NCBI GenBank assembly: GCA_016209585.1
Contig: JACQVU010000115.1
Span: 1 to 12,882, forward strand
Source: Planctomycetota bacterium
GTDB lineage: Bacteria; Planctomycetota; UBA8742; JACQVU01
Direction: 5' to 3'
Length of the DNA: 12,882 nt
Shown one piece after another: positions 6,466 through 12,882 of this stretch (its first letter is position 1; the number at the start of each line of letters is the position of its first letter). The notes below the pieces were generated by a model. It was not told where the DNA came from. It saw only the letters and a list, made by a program, of their open reading frames with translations, and searched no databases. A program made the translations under genes and the position numbers.

Positions 6466-6743
6466 TTCTCCTTTCGTGTCCGGGCGCGCGTCCGATGTCG
6501 CAAGGGTCGCGGCGCCCCGCGCCCCTCGTCCCTCGCCCCCCGCCCCGCGACCTCATGGTGTCCTGTGCAAGAAATCACCTCCCCGGTGGCGGTGACGCGC
6601 GTGTCCGCCACGCGGTCGTCAATATACAATTACCCTGTGGCGTTCGTGCCGTGTCGGGAAGCGTATCGGAGCAGTTTATCAACAGCCCGTCGACGAAGTC
6701 GTGGCATCGACAGGCTGTCAAGGAGTGGCCGGCGAAGGGGGGC
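6466..6743. other. Intergenic region between the hicBA promoter and the giant lipoprotein gene
   Basis: No convincing gene lies here. The frame open across it on the + strand (from 6495) is Arg/Pro-rich and precedes a clear lipoprotein signal sequence. The region holds a C-run cluster (6515-6546), an AT-rich patch (6620-6632) with TACAAT at 6625-6630 that may be the -10 of the lipoprotein promoter, and an imperfect inverted repeat (6682-6718) close to the start codon. An AAGGAG at 6720-6725 is 18 nt from ATG 6744, too far to serve it. Confidence 0.5.
6682..6718. repeat. Imperfect inverted repeat upstream of the lipoprotein gene
   Basis: ACAGCCCGTCGA (6682-6693) and TCGACAGGCTGT (6707-6718) pair over 11 of 12 positions with a 13-nt loop. 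It lies 25 nt before ATG 6744, so it would be in the mRNA leader. It could be an RNA stem-loop, an operator, or a relic of a mobile-element end at the right side of the defence island. Confidence 0.55.
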
Positions 6744-9700
6744 ATGCCCGATCCCGCGGTCGAATCCCAAGCGGGCGCGTTGACGCGACCCCGGCGGCTC
6801 GGAACGCTGACGAGGGCGGGGGTGGCCCTGTGCGCCCTGACGCTCGCGGCGTGTGGTGGAACCCGCACGCCCCCGGTTCCTCCGCCACCCGCGGATCACG
6901 CGATCACGGCCGTGATCCCGGACCAGGGGTCGGTGGCGGGTGGCTCCGGGGTGACCATACGCGGTTCGCAGTTCGCCCCCTCCATGCGGGTGTTTTTCGG
7001 CGAGGCGGAGGCGTCCAGCGTCACCTTCCAGTCCCCGTCGGCGCTGGTGGCCGTGACGCCGGCCTCCGCGGCCGGGCCGGCTGACCTGCGCGTAGTGGCG
7101 TCCGACAATCGCACCGCGCTTCGCCAGGGGGGGTTCGTCTTCCTCGATCCCATCACGGTCGTCGGAACGGTCTCGGCCGGCCCGGTGAGCGGCGGCGTCG
7201 CCTCGCTCCACGGGCTGGACAACGACGGCCGCCGGCACGAGCCGCCGCTGGCCGTGGTCACCACGGACGCGCGGGGGGGCTTCCGCGCCGACATCGGGGT
7301 CCACACCGGCCCCTTCCTGGTCGAGGTGTCGGGCGGGGTGTACGCCGAGGAATCGGGGGCGGGCGTGGTCACGCTGGCCGCCTCGACGCCGCTGCGCATG
7401 CTTCACCCCGGCGCGACGGCCTCGCTCTCCGGCGTGGCGGTCACGCCGCTGACCACCATCGCGGCCGCGCGCGCGCTCGCGCAGGCCGCGGGGGGAACGC
7501 AAGCCATTGCCCTGCTGATCGACAACGCCAACCGGCAGGTGGGCGAGCGCTTCGCCGTCGGGGCGATCGCCACGGCGCCGCCGGTGGACTTCACGGTCGC
7601 GCCCGCCTCCCCACCGGACCCGAAGCGCGACGACGTCAAGGCCGGCGCGATCAACGCCGGGCTTTCGCAGACCGCGAAGACGCTCGGCGTCTCGTCGCTC
7701 GACCTCACCGCCACCCTCGCCGCCGACCTGGCGGCGGATGGCGCGTTCGACGGCCTTGGCGCGGGCGGCGCGCCCGTGACCACCGGGCCGGCCGGCGCGC
7801 CGGTGCTTGTCCCGGCCAACACCTCCACCACGGCGCTGGCGGCGGGCGTCAACGCCTTCCTGGCCGGGGGGCACAACCTGTCTGGCCTCACGCCCGCGAG
7901 CCTGGCCGTCACGGTGACGGCCATCTCCACGGCGCCAGCCAGCCTGGAGGTGGCGCCGGCCGTGACCGGCGTGGCGCCGTCCACGGCGTCGCACGCCGGG
8001 GGCGCGACGTTGGCCGTGACCGGGGCGGGCTTCACCGAAGAGACCAGCGTCAGCGTGGGCGGGCGGCCGGCGCTGGTGAAGACGCGGAACCTGGCCGCGC
8101 AGCCCCAGACGCTCACGGTGACGCTGCCGGCGGGGGACGTCGGCCCGGCTGACGTGGCGGCGCGCAACGCCTCGCCGGCGCTGGCGGGTTCGCTGGTGGG
8201 CGCGTTCGCCTACGTCGACCCGTCGCTGGCCGGCGCGCCGCCGGTCGTCACGCTTCTGTACCCCGACGGCGGCGAGACGCTGCCGGGCGGGGGGTCGGTG
8301 GCCATACGCTGGATGACCGACAGCGCCGAGAAAGACAAGGTCAGCATCGCCTTCATCACCGGCGGCGCGGGTGCGGGCGCCGTCGCCACTGACGTTGTGA
8401 CTGAGGTCGGCGACGGCGGCGCTTTCGTCTGGTCGGTTCCGCCCATCGACAACGGCGCGGTGCGCGTGCGGGTCACGGCCCGCGACAAGTCGGGGCGCTC
8501 CGGGGCCGACGACTCCAACGCCGCCTTCATCATCGACTCCACGCCGCCGGCCGCGCCGACCGGCCTGTCGCCGGCGGCGGCGAGCGACACGGGGGCGTCG
8601 GCCACGGATCGGCTCACCGCCGACGACACTCCCACCGTGGAAGGCGTGGCGGAGGCCGGGGCCACGGTGCGGGTTCTCGCGAGCGGGGCGGTGGTCGGCA
8701 TCGGCGTCACGGGCGCCGACGGGCGCTTCGCCATCACCACCGAGCCGCTGCCCGAAGGCGGCGTGACGCTCATGGCGCGCGCGGCGGACCGGGCGGGCAA
8801 CCTCTCCGGATTCTCGGAGCCGCTCGCGCTGGTCATCGACAAGACGGCGCCGGCCGCGCCGACCACGCTGGCGCTCTCGCCGGCCAGCGACACCGGATCG
8901 TCCGCGGCCGACGGCGTCACCCGGGTGGCGACGCCCACGTTCACGGGGGTGTGTGAACCCGGCGCGATGGTGTCGCTCCGCGCCGGCGGCGCCATCCTCG
9001 CCGAGGCGACGCCGACCACGGCCGGTTTCACGATCGCCACGTCGCCGCTGGCGGACGGAGCCTACCAGGTGGTCGCGGTGGCGTCGGATTTGGCCGGCAA
9101 CCCCTCGGCGCTGTCGAACGCCGTGGCTGTCACCGTCGACGCCACCGCGCCCCCGCAGCCGGCGGGGCTGACGCTGGACCCGGCCGACGACACCGGGCTG
9201 TCGAACGGTGACGGCGTCACGTCGCTGGCGACGCTGCGCGTCACCGGCACGGCCGAACCGGGCGCAGCCGTCACGCTCACGAATGGCCAGGGCGAGTTGG
9301 GGTCGGGCGCGGCTGACGCCACGGGCGAGTTCGCCATCACCACCTCGGCGCTGACCGAGAAGACGCACTTCATCGTCGCCTCAGCCAGCGACCTGGCGGG
9401 GAACACGTCGGCGCTCTCATCCAACGTGCGCGTCACGGTGGACCAGACCGCGCCCACCACCCCGGCGCCCACGATCTCACTCGCTCCGGCCGCCGACAGC
9501 GGCGCGTCGAACAGCGACCGCGTCACCAACCTCTCCGCGCTCTCGCTGGAAGGCACGGCTGAGGCCGGCGCGCTGGTCGAAGTGCTTGAGACCACCGCCC
9601 TCCGCGGCGTCGCGACCGCCGGGGCCGACAACGCCTGGACCGTGACGCTGGGCGCGCTGGTCGACGGCGCGCACGCCTTCAAACTTCGCGTCACCGACGC

Positions 9701-12530
9701 TGCGGGCAACAGCGTCACGACGTCGGACGCTCCCTCCGTGACCATCGACACCGTCGCCCCAGCCGCGCCGACCGGGCTGGCGCTGGCGACCGCCTCCGAC
9801 ACCGGCGCCTCCGCGTCGGACGGCCTCACCAAACTCGCCTCTCCTCTCCTCACCGGCGCGGCCGAGAACGACGCCACCATCACGGCGCGCGAAGGAAGCG
9901 TGGCGCTCGGCAGCGCCGTCGCCTCCGCGGGCGCGTTCTCGATCACTCCCACCTCCCCGCTGGCTGAGGGCGCGCACACGCTGACGGTGGTGGCGACCGA
10001 CCCGGCCGGCAACGCCTCCGGCGCGTCGTTGCCGGTGACGCTCACCGTGGACCTCACGGCGCCGGCGGTGGCGTCGGTGGCGGGGTCGATCGTGGCGGGG
10101 GCGCAGAATGACTTCATTACCGTCGTTTTCGGCGAGGCCGTCGATCCGGCCACGGCGACGGTGGCGGCGAACTACGCGGTGGAGAACCCCGCCGGCGCGC
10201 CGGTGACGCTCACCGGATCGAGCGTTGTCTACAGCGCCGCCACGCGCGCCGCAACGATCACGCTCCATGCGCCGGGCGCGCCCGATCTCACCGCGGGCGG
10301 GTTGCGGGTGACGGCGGCGAACGTCGCCGACCTCGCCGGCAACCCGGTGGCGGCCGGCGCGGCGCGCGACGGCACGGTCAGCGCCCTGGACAAGGGGAAG
10401 CCCTTCGTGGTGACCTCCATCCCGGCGGAGGGGGCTGGCGGGCCGGTGAACCAGCGCTGGGTGGTGACGCTGAGCGAAGCCCTCGACCCAACCACCGTGA
10501 CCACGGGCACGGTGGGGACGGAGTCGGTGCAGTTCTTCCCCTCCGGTCAGCCATTGCGGGCCGGAACGGTGACGCTCTCTCACGGCGACCGGTACCTGAC
10601 CTTTGCCCCGGCCGCGAACATGACCACCGGCACGACCTTCGTGTTGGCGCTGGACCCTTCCATCACCGATCCGGCGGGAAACCGGCTGAAAGCCCCCGAC
10701 CTGTTGGGCGCGAACCCCGCCAAGTTGCTCACCGTGGTTCCTGACGCTCCGGCGGACCTCACGGCGCCCACGGTAACCTCAGTCTCGCCGGCGAACGGCG
10801 CGGCTTCGGCGCCGGTCGACACGCCCATCACCGTGACCTTCTCCCGCGCCGTGGACCCCGCCACCGTCTCGGCCACGAGCATCGAGGTCTCCACCGGCGG
10901 CGCGCCCATCGCCGGCGCCGCCTTCACCTTCAACACGGCGCTCACCACGGTCACCTGTCAGCCGGCCGCGCCGCTGGAAGCGGGAAAGACCTATGCCCTC
11001 GCGGTGAAGGCCGCGGTGCGGGACCTGTACGGCAACGGGTGCGCCCCGTCGACCACCACCTTCACCACGTCGTCCGCCGACGTGACGCCGCCGGTCATCT
11101 CGCTGCTCACGGTAAACGCCATCCCCGCCATTCTGAACGGGGCCGGCTCGGCGGGCGGGACGATGCTGACGCCCGCGAGCGGTTTCTCCATCGACGTGGC
11201 CTGGTCGGACCTGGGTGGCAGCGGGATCAGCACGACCGCGCTCACCGTCAGCGCCAACGTCGCGCTCGGTGGCGGCGCCGGGGCCGGCGGGGCAGACGCC
11301 GGACAGAACGTTGGCGGGCAGTTCACGGTCACGCAGACGGGGGCCACGTGGAGCGTGCCGGCGAACCTGGCTTTTCCGACCGGGGCGGTGACGGTCACGG
11401 CGCGGATCGCCGACGTGGCCGGCAACCTCTCGGCGGCGGCGACCTATTCGTTTCTCACCGAGGCCATCACCGACGCCGTGCGCCCCTTCGAGGCCGAGAA
11501 CCTCTGGTTCGTGGACTTCACCCGCGACGCCTTCGCCATTTCCATCGCGGCTGGCGCGGGCACAACGGTGAACTTCTCCTCGTCGGGCGGCGCGAATGGC
11601 GTCGCCGACTTCACGGAGGAACTGCGCGTGCACGGCTTGAACGTCGTGTCCGGCGCGCCCGTGGTTCCCAACACTTCGGGGCAGGATTCCAACGCCTGGA
11701 TGCGCCAGCGGGTGATCGATCGGATCATCGCGCGCACGTATGACCTCTACGGCATCGCCTCCTCCGGCGGCGTGCCCACCTATGGCCCCGACTCGGTGCG
11801 CCTCCGCCTGACCACCACGGCGCCCAGCCCGTCGGACTGGTCGCAGAGCCTGGGCCAGCGCGCGTACAACTACGACGCCACGCCCTATTCCCAGATCAGC
11901 GTGGGCGGGTACGCCGGCAGCGGCATTTCCGGCTTGTCCTTCATCAACGAGAACAACAACCGGCAAGACAACGACTCCCTGGCGACGCCTCTGGGCGGGG
12001 TGGCGACGCTGGGAATCTTCCCGGCGGCCGACTTCGCCTTTGACGTGAACGGCAGCGCCTCGTCGCTCTTCCGTGAAACGTTCGATCCGCTCATTCCCCT
12101 CGCCAACCGCGGCAACGCCCCGGTCGGCTCCGGCGCCGACGACGCCACGGTGCTCGACCCCCAGTTCGTGCCCGCCGCCGGCACGCCGGCCCAGCAGGCG
12201 CGGCACACGCTGATTGAGAACGCGATCGAGGTCTTCGCGCTCAACACCGCCATGGTCCTGGCCCACGAGATCGGCCACTCGCTGGGCCTCATGGTCGGCG
12301 ACGGCCCCGCCGACCCCCGCCCGCCCCCGCTCGGCCTGTTCGGCGGCGACAGCGCCAACTTCCCCGGCTCTACGCCGGGCCACGTTGACCTCACCACCTT
12401 CCTGCCCCCCGGCGTATCCAACGTCATGTCCCCGTCGCAAACGCTCGACGAGCGGGTGAATACCGACACGAAGTTCTGCGCCCTGGCTCTCGCCTACCTC
12501 CGCGAGCGCGCCTTGTACCACAAGCCATGA
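6744..12530 (+). CDS. Giant surface lipoprotein: IPT/TIG and Ig-like stalk with C-terminal zinc metallopeptidase domain
   Basis: The product is 1928 aa from ATG 6744 (TTG 6780 would give a shorter, more typical signal peptide). Lipobox LAAC places the lipidated cysteine at C37; the following Gly-Gly does not signal inner-membrane retention under the enterobacterial rule. Layout: IPT/TIG 52-135; a carboxypeptidase-regulatory-like beta segment 137-215; a helical region 230-340 (VTPLTTIAAARALA); IPT/TIG 404-492; a segment with YPDGGETLPGGGSVAIRW (506-523); five Ig-like modules 599-1102; SbsA/Big_5-type Ig domains about 1103-1215, 1219-1333 and 1339-1447; an Ig-like part 1448-1572 with a Gly/Ala-rich loop; and a peptidase domain 1579-1928. 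The last has HEIGHSLG (1841-1848), a GHVD histidine (H1880) and a Met-turn-like NVMSPS (1893-1898). The metzincin third-ligand position is V1851. The domain names are from pattern recognition. The likely role is a long adhesive or stalk-like surface protein carrying a protease; substrate unknown. Confidence 0.85.
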   Translation: MPDPAVESQAGALTRPRRLGTLTRAGVALCALTLAACGGTRTPPVPPPPADHAITAVIPDQGSVAGGSGVTIRGSQFAPSMRVFFGEAEASSVTFQSPSALVAVTPASAAGPADLRVVASDNRTALRQGGFVFLDPITVVGTVSAGPVSGGVASLHGLDNDGRRHEPPLAVVTTDARGGFRADIGVHTGPFLVEVSGGVYAEESGAGVVTLAASTPLRMLHPGATASLSGVAVTPLTTIAAARALAQAAGGTQAIALLIDNANRQVGERFAVGAIATAPPVDFTVAPASPPDPKRDDVKAGAINAGLSQTAKTLGVSSLDLTATLAADLAADGAFDGLGAGGAPVTTGPAGAPVLVPANTSTTALAAGVNAFLAGGHNLSGLTPASLAVTVTAISTAPASLEVAPAVTGVAPSTASHAGGATLAVTGAGFTEETSVSVGGRPALVKTRNLAAQPQTLTVTLPAGDVGPADVAARNASPALAGSLVGAFAYVDPSLAGAPPVVTLLYPDGGETLPGGGSVAIRWMTDSAEKDKVSIAFITGGAGAGAVATDVVTEVGDGGAFVWSVPPIDNGAVRVRVTARDKSGRSGADDSNAAFIIDSTPPAAPTGLSPAAASDTGASATDRLTADDTPTVEGVAEAGATVRVLASGAVVGIGVTGADGRFAITTEPLPEGGVTLMARAADRAGNLSGFSEPLALVIDKTAPAAPTTLALSPASDTGSSAADGVTRVATPTFTGVCEPGAMVSLRAGGAILAEATPTTAGFTIATSPLADGAYQVVAVASDLAGNPSALSNAVAVTVDATAPPQPAGLTLDPADDTGLSNGDGVTSLATLRVTGTAEPGAAVTLTNGQGELGSGAADATGEFAITTSALTEKTHFIVASASDLAGNTSALSSNVRVTVDQTAPTTPAPTISLAPAADSGASNSDRVTNLSALSLEGTAEAGALVEVLETTALRGVATAGADNAWTVTLGALVDGAHAFKLRVTDAAGNSVTTSDAPSVTIDTVAPAAPTGLALATASDTGASASDGLTKLASPLLTGAAENDATITAREGSVALGSAVASAGAFSITPTSPLAEGAHTLTVVATDPAGNASGASLPVTLTVDLTAPAVASVAGSIVAGAQNDFITVVFGEAVDPATATVAANYAVENPAGAPVTLTGSSVVYSAATRAATITLHAPGAPDLTAGGLRVTAANVADLAGNPVAAGAARDGTVSALDKGKPFVVTSIPAEGAGGPVNQRWVVTLSEALDPTTVTTGTVGTESVQFFPSGQPLRAGTVTLSHGDRYLTFAPAANMTTGTTFVLALDPSITDPAGNRLKAPDLLGANPAKLLTVVPDAPADLTAPTVTSVSPANGAASAPVDTPITVTFSRAVDPATVSATSIEVSTGGAPIAGAAFTFNTALTTVTCQPAAPLEAGKTYALAVKAAVRDLYGNGCAPSTTTFTTSSADVTPPVISLLTVNAIPAILNGAGSAGGTMLTPASGFSIDVAWSDLGGSGISTTALTVSANVALGGGAGAGGADAGQNVGGQFTVTQTGATWSVPANLAFPTGAVTVTARIADVAGNLSAAATYSFLTEAITDAVRPFEAENLWFVDFTRDAFAISIAAGAGTTVNFSSSGGANGVADFTEELRVHGLNVVSGAPVVPNTSGQDSNAWMRQRVIDRIIARTYDLYGIASSGGVPTYGPDSVRLRLTTTAPSPSDWSQSLGQRAYNYDATPYSQISVGGYAGSGISGLSFINENNNRQDNDSLATPLGGVATLGIFPAADFAFDVNGSASSLFRETFDPLIPLANRGNAPVGSGADDATVLDPQFVPAAGTPAQQARHTLIENAIEVFALNTAMVLAHEIGHSLGLMVGDGPADPRPPPLGLFGGDSANFPGSTPGHVDLTTFLPPGVSNVMSPSQTLDERVNTDTKFCALALAYLRERALYHKP
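8538..10049 (+). repeat. Five tandem Ig-like modules of about 101 aa within the giant lipoprotein
   Basis: Modules start at residues 599, 700, 800, 901 and 1003, a period of 100-102 aa (about 303 bp). Each opens with a (T/V)(A/P)P..P linker and an SDTG-, DDTG- or DSG-type motif followed by a (D/G)(G/R)(V/L)T turn. Each contains G.AE.GA.V, and four of the five carry D.AGN near the end. This is the Big_6/Big_13-like bacterial Ig pattern of adhesins. DNA identity between copies is low, so this is an old amplification. Confidence 0.75.
11478..12527 (+). other. Metallopeptidase domain of the giant lipoprotein
   Basis: Residues 1579-1928. The zinc-binding helix ALNTAMVLAHEIGHSLGL is near the C-terminus. 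Upstream, NGVADFTEELRVHGLNV, IARTYDLYGI, DSVRLRL and a SVGGYAGSG...NENNNRQDND stretch resemble the body of matrixin-like peptidases with possible calcium-binding loops. The general base E1842 and two histidines are intact. The third metal ligand is not at the standard place. Confidence 0.65.
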
Positions 12531-12882
12531 AACCGGCCGCCCGCCCCCTTCGTTGCTTCCTGGCTGCGGCCACGCTCGCGGCCAGCCTCCTGTTAGCGAC
12601 GCCGGCCCGCGCCGCCACCATTGCCACGCTGCTGGACGAGTGCGACGCCGCCTGGCTCGGCCTCGCCCGCGAGTCCGGCGGCGGTGGCGAGGCCCTCTCC
12701 TGGACCCGCTTTCAGATCGTCGAGACGCTCGCCGGCCCGCCGCCCGCCGGCGAGACCCCAACCGCGCTGCTGGCGTACGACCGGCGCATTTCCCACCAGC
12801 CGCGGCCGGAGCCGGGACGCACCTATCTCTTGTTCACCCGCGGCATCGGTCGGCCCGCGGACCCCGCCGCGCCCGCGCCCGA
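12527..12882 (+). CDS. Secreted protein, N-terminal part only (3' end outside window), coupled to the protease gene
   Basis: ATG 12527 overlaps the protease stop in ATGA, the classic arrangement for translational coupling, and the frame stays open to the window end (118 codons). Residues 1-29 form a clear Sec signal peptide: KPAARPLR, then a CFLAAATLAASLLLATP core, with cleavage after ARA. The mature part begins ATIATLLDECDAAWLGLA. It continues with a TRFQIVETLAGPPP strand and PEPGRTYLLFTRG. From memory this resembles a small beta-sheet module (a polar N-terminal strand, then evLkG, then pG..YLLF) found in secreted proteins that often accompany or contain matrixin-type peptidases. That resemblance is tentative, and no function is assigned. 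Confidence 0.75.
   Translation, partial: MKPAARPLRCFLAAATLAASLLLATPARAATIATLLDECDAAWLGLARESGGGGEALSWTRFQIVETLAGPPPAGETPTALLAYDRRISHQPRPEPGRTYLLFTRGIGRPADPAAPAP

Noticed and set aside
1751..6518. Shared 10-mer GCGGCGCCCC at 1751-1760 and 6509-6518 as possible direct repeats flanking the defence island
   Set aside because: Both sites lie in C/G-rich tracts where a 10-nt match is likely by chance, and the matching does not extend.
6630..9368. Open frame of 912 codons on the - strand opposite the lipoprotein gene
   Set aside because: The product is Arg/Gly-rich low complexity with no recognisable motif, and it is explained by the codon bias of the + strand gene.
10779..12761. Open frame of 660 codons on the - strand opposite the protease domain
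   Set aside because: It is Arg/Gly/Val-rich, runs across the coupled stop-start on the + strand and matches no family pattern. It is a shadow.

Overview
The window is GC-rich bacterial DNA carrying six complete protein genes and two genes cut by the window edges. A secretin N-domain protein with a cleavable signal peptide and a very large lipoprotein with a lipobox point to a diderm (Gram-negative) bacterium. Barrel-less secretin-like proteins and huge IPT/TIG plus Ig-repeat lipoproteins are common in uncultured, large-genome lineages such as Planctomycetota and the former Deltaproteobacteria. The sequence alone does not settle the phylum, so this placement is inference.

Layout. (1) Left edge, 3-1751, + strand: the C-terminal end of an IPT/TIG-domain protein, then a 452-aa exported protein built from secretin N-type domains but lacking the secretin barrel. 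(2) 1752-6465, a small defence-type island: a 979-aa MmeI-like (type IIL) restriction-methyltransferase with nuclease, methylase and target-recognition regions in one chain; 45 nt downstream on the same strand, a 351-aa unnamed protein with a PD-(D/E)XK-like N-terminus in which the usual lysine is threonine (PD-X13-E-G-T); and, convergent on the - strand, a hicBA toxin-antitoxin pair whose frames overlap by 8 nt. (3) 6466-6743, an intergenic leader with a G-run cluster, an AT-rich promoter-like patch and an imperfect inverted repeat. (4) 6744-12882, + strand: a 1928-aa lipoprotein with two IPT/TIG domains, five tandem Ig-like modules of about 101 aa, further SbsA-type Ig-like domains and a C-terminal zinc-metallopeptidase domain (HEIGHSLG), then a partial secreted protein whose start overlaps the protease stop (ATGA).

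How the genes work together. The restriction-methyltransferase and the nuclease-like gene look like one transcription unit and may form a two-gene anti-phage module. The hicBA pair beside it fits the usual clustering of restriction-modification and toxin-antitoxin genes. The flanking genes encode cell-envelope or surface proteins and have no evident functional link to the island. The giant lipoprotein is probably displayed on the outer membrane and uses its Ig stack as a stalk for the protease domain. The coupled downstream secreted protein is likely made in step with it.

The most interesting signals are the restriction-methyltransferase plus PD...EGT partner, the non-standard zinc-ligand arrangement of the surface protease, the operator-like inverted repeat over the hicBA promoter although HicB lacks a DNA-binding domain, and the perfect 16-bp palindrome just upstream of the restriction gene. 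I saw no tRNA, rRNA, CRISPR array or intact transposase.
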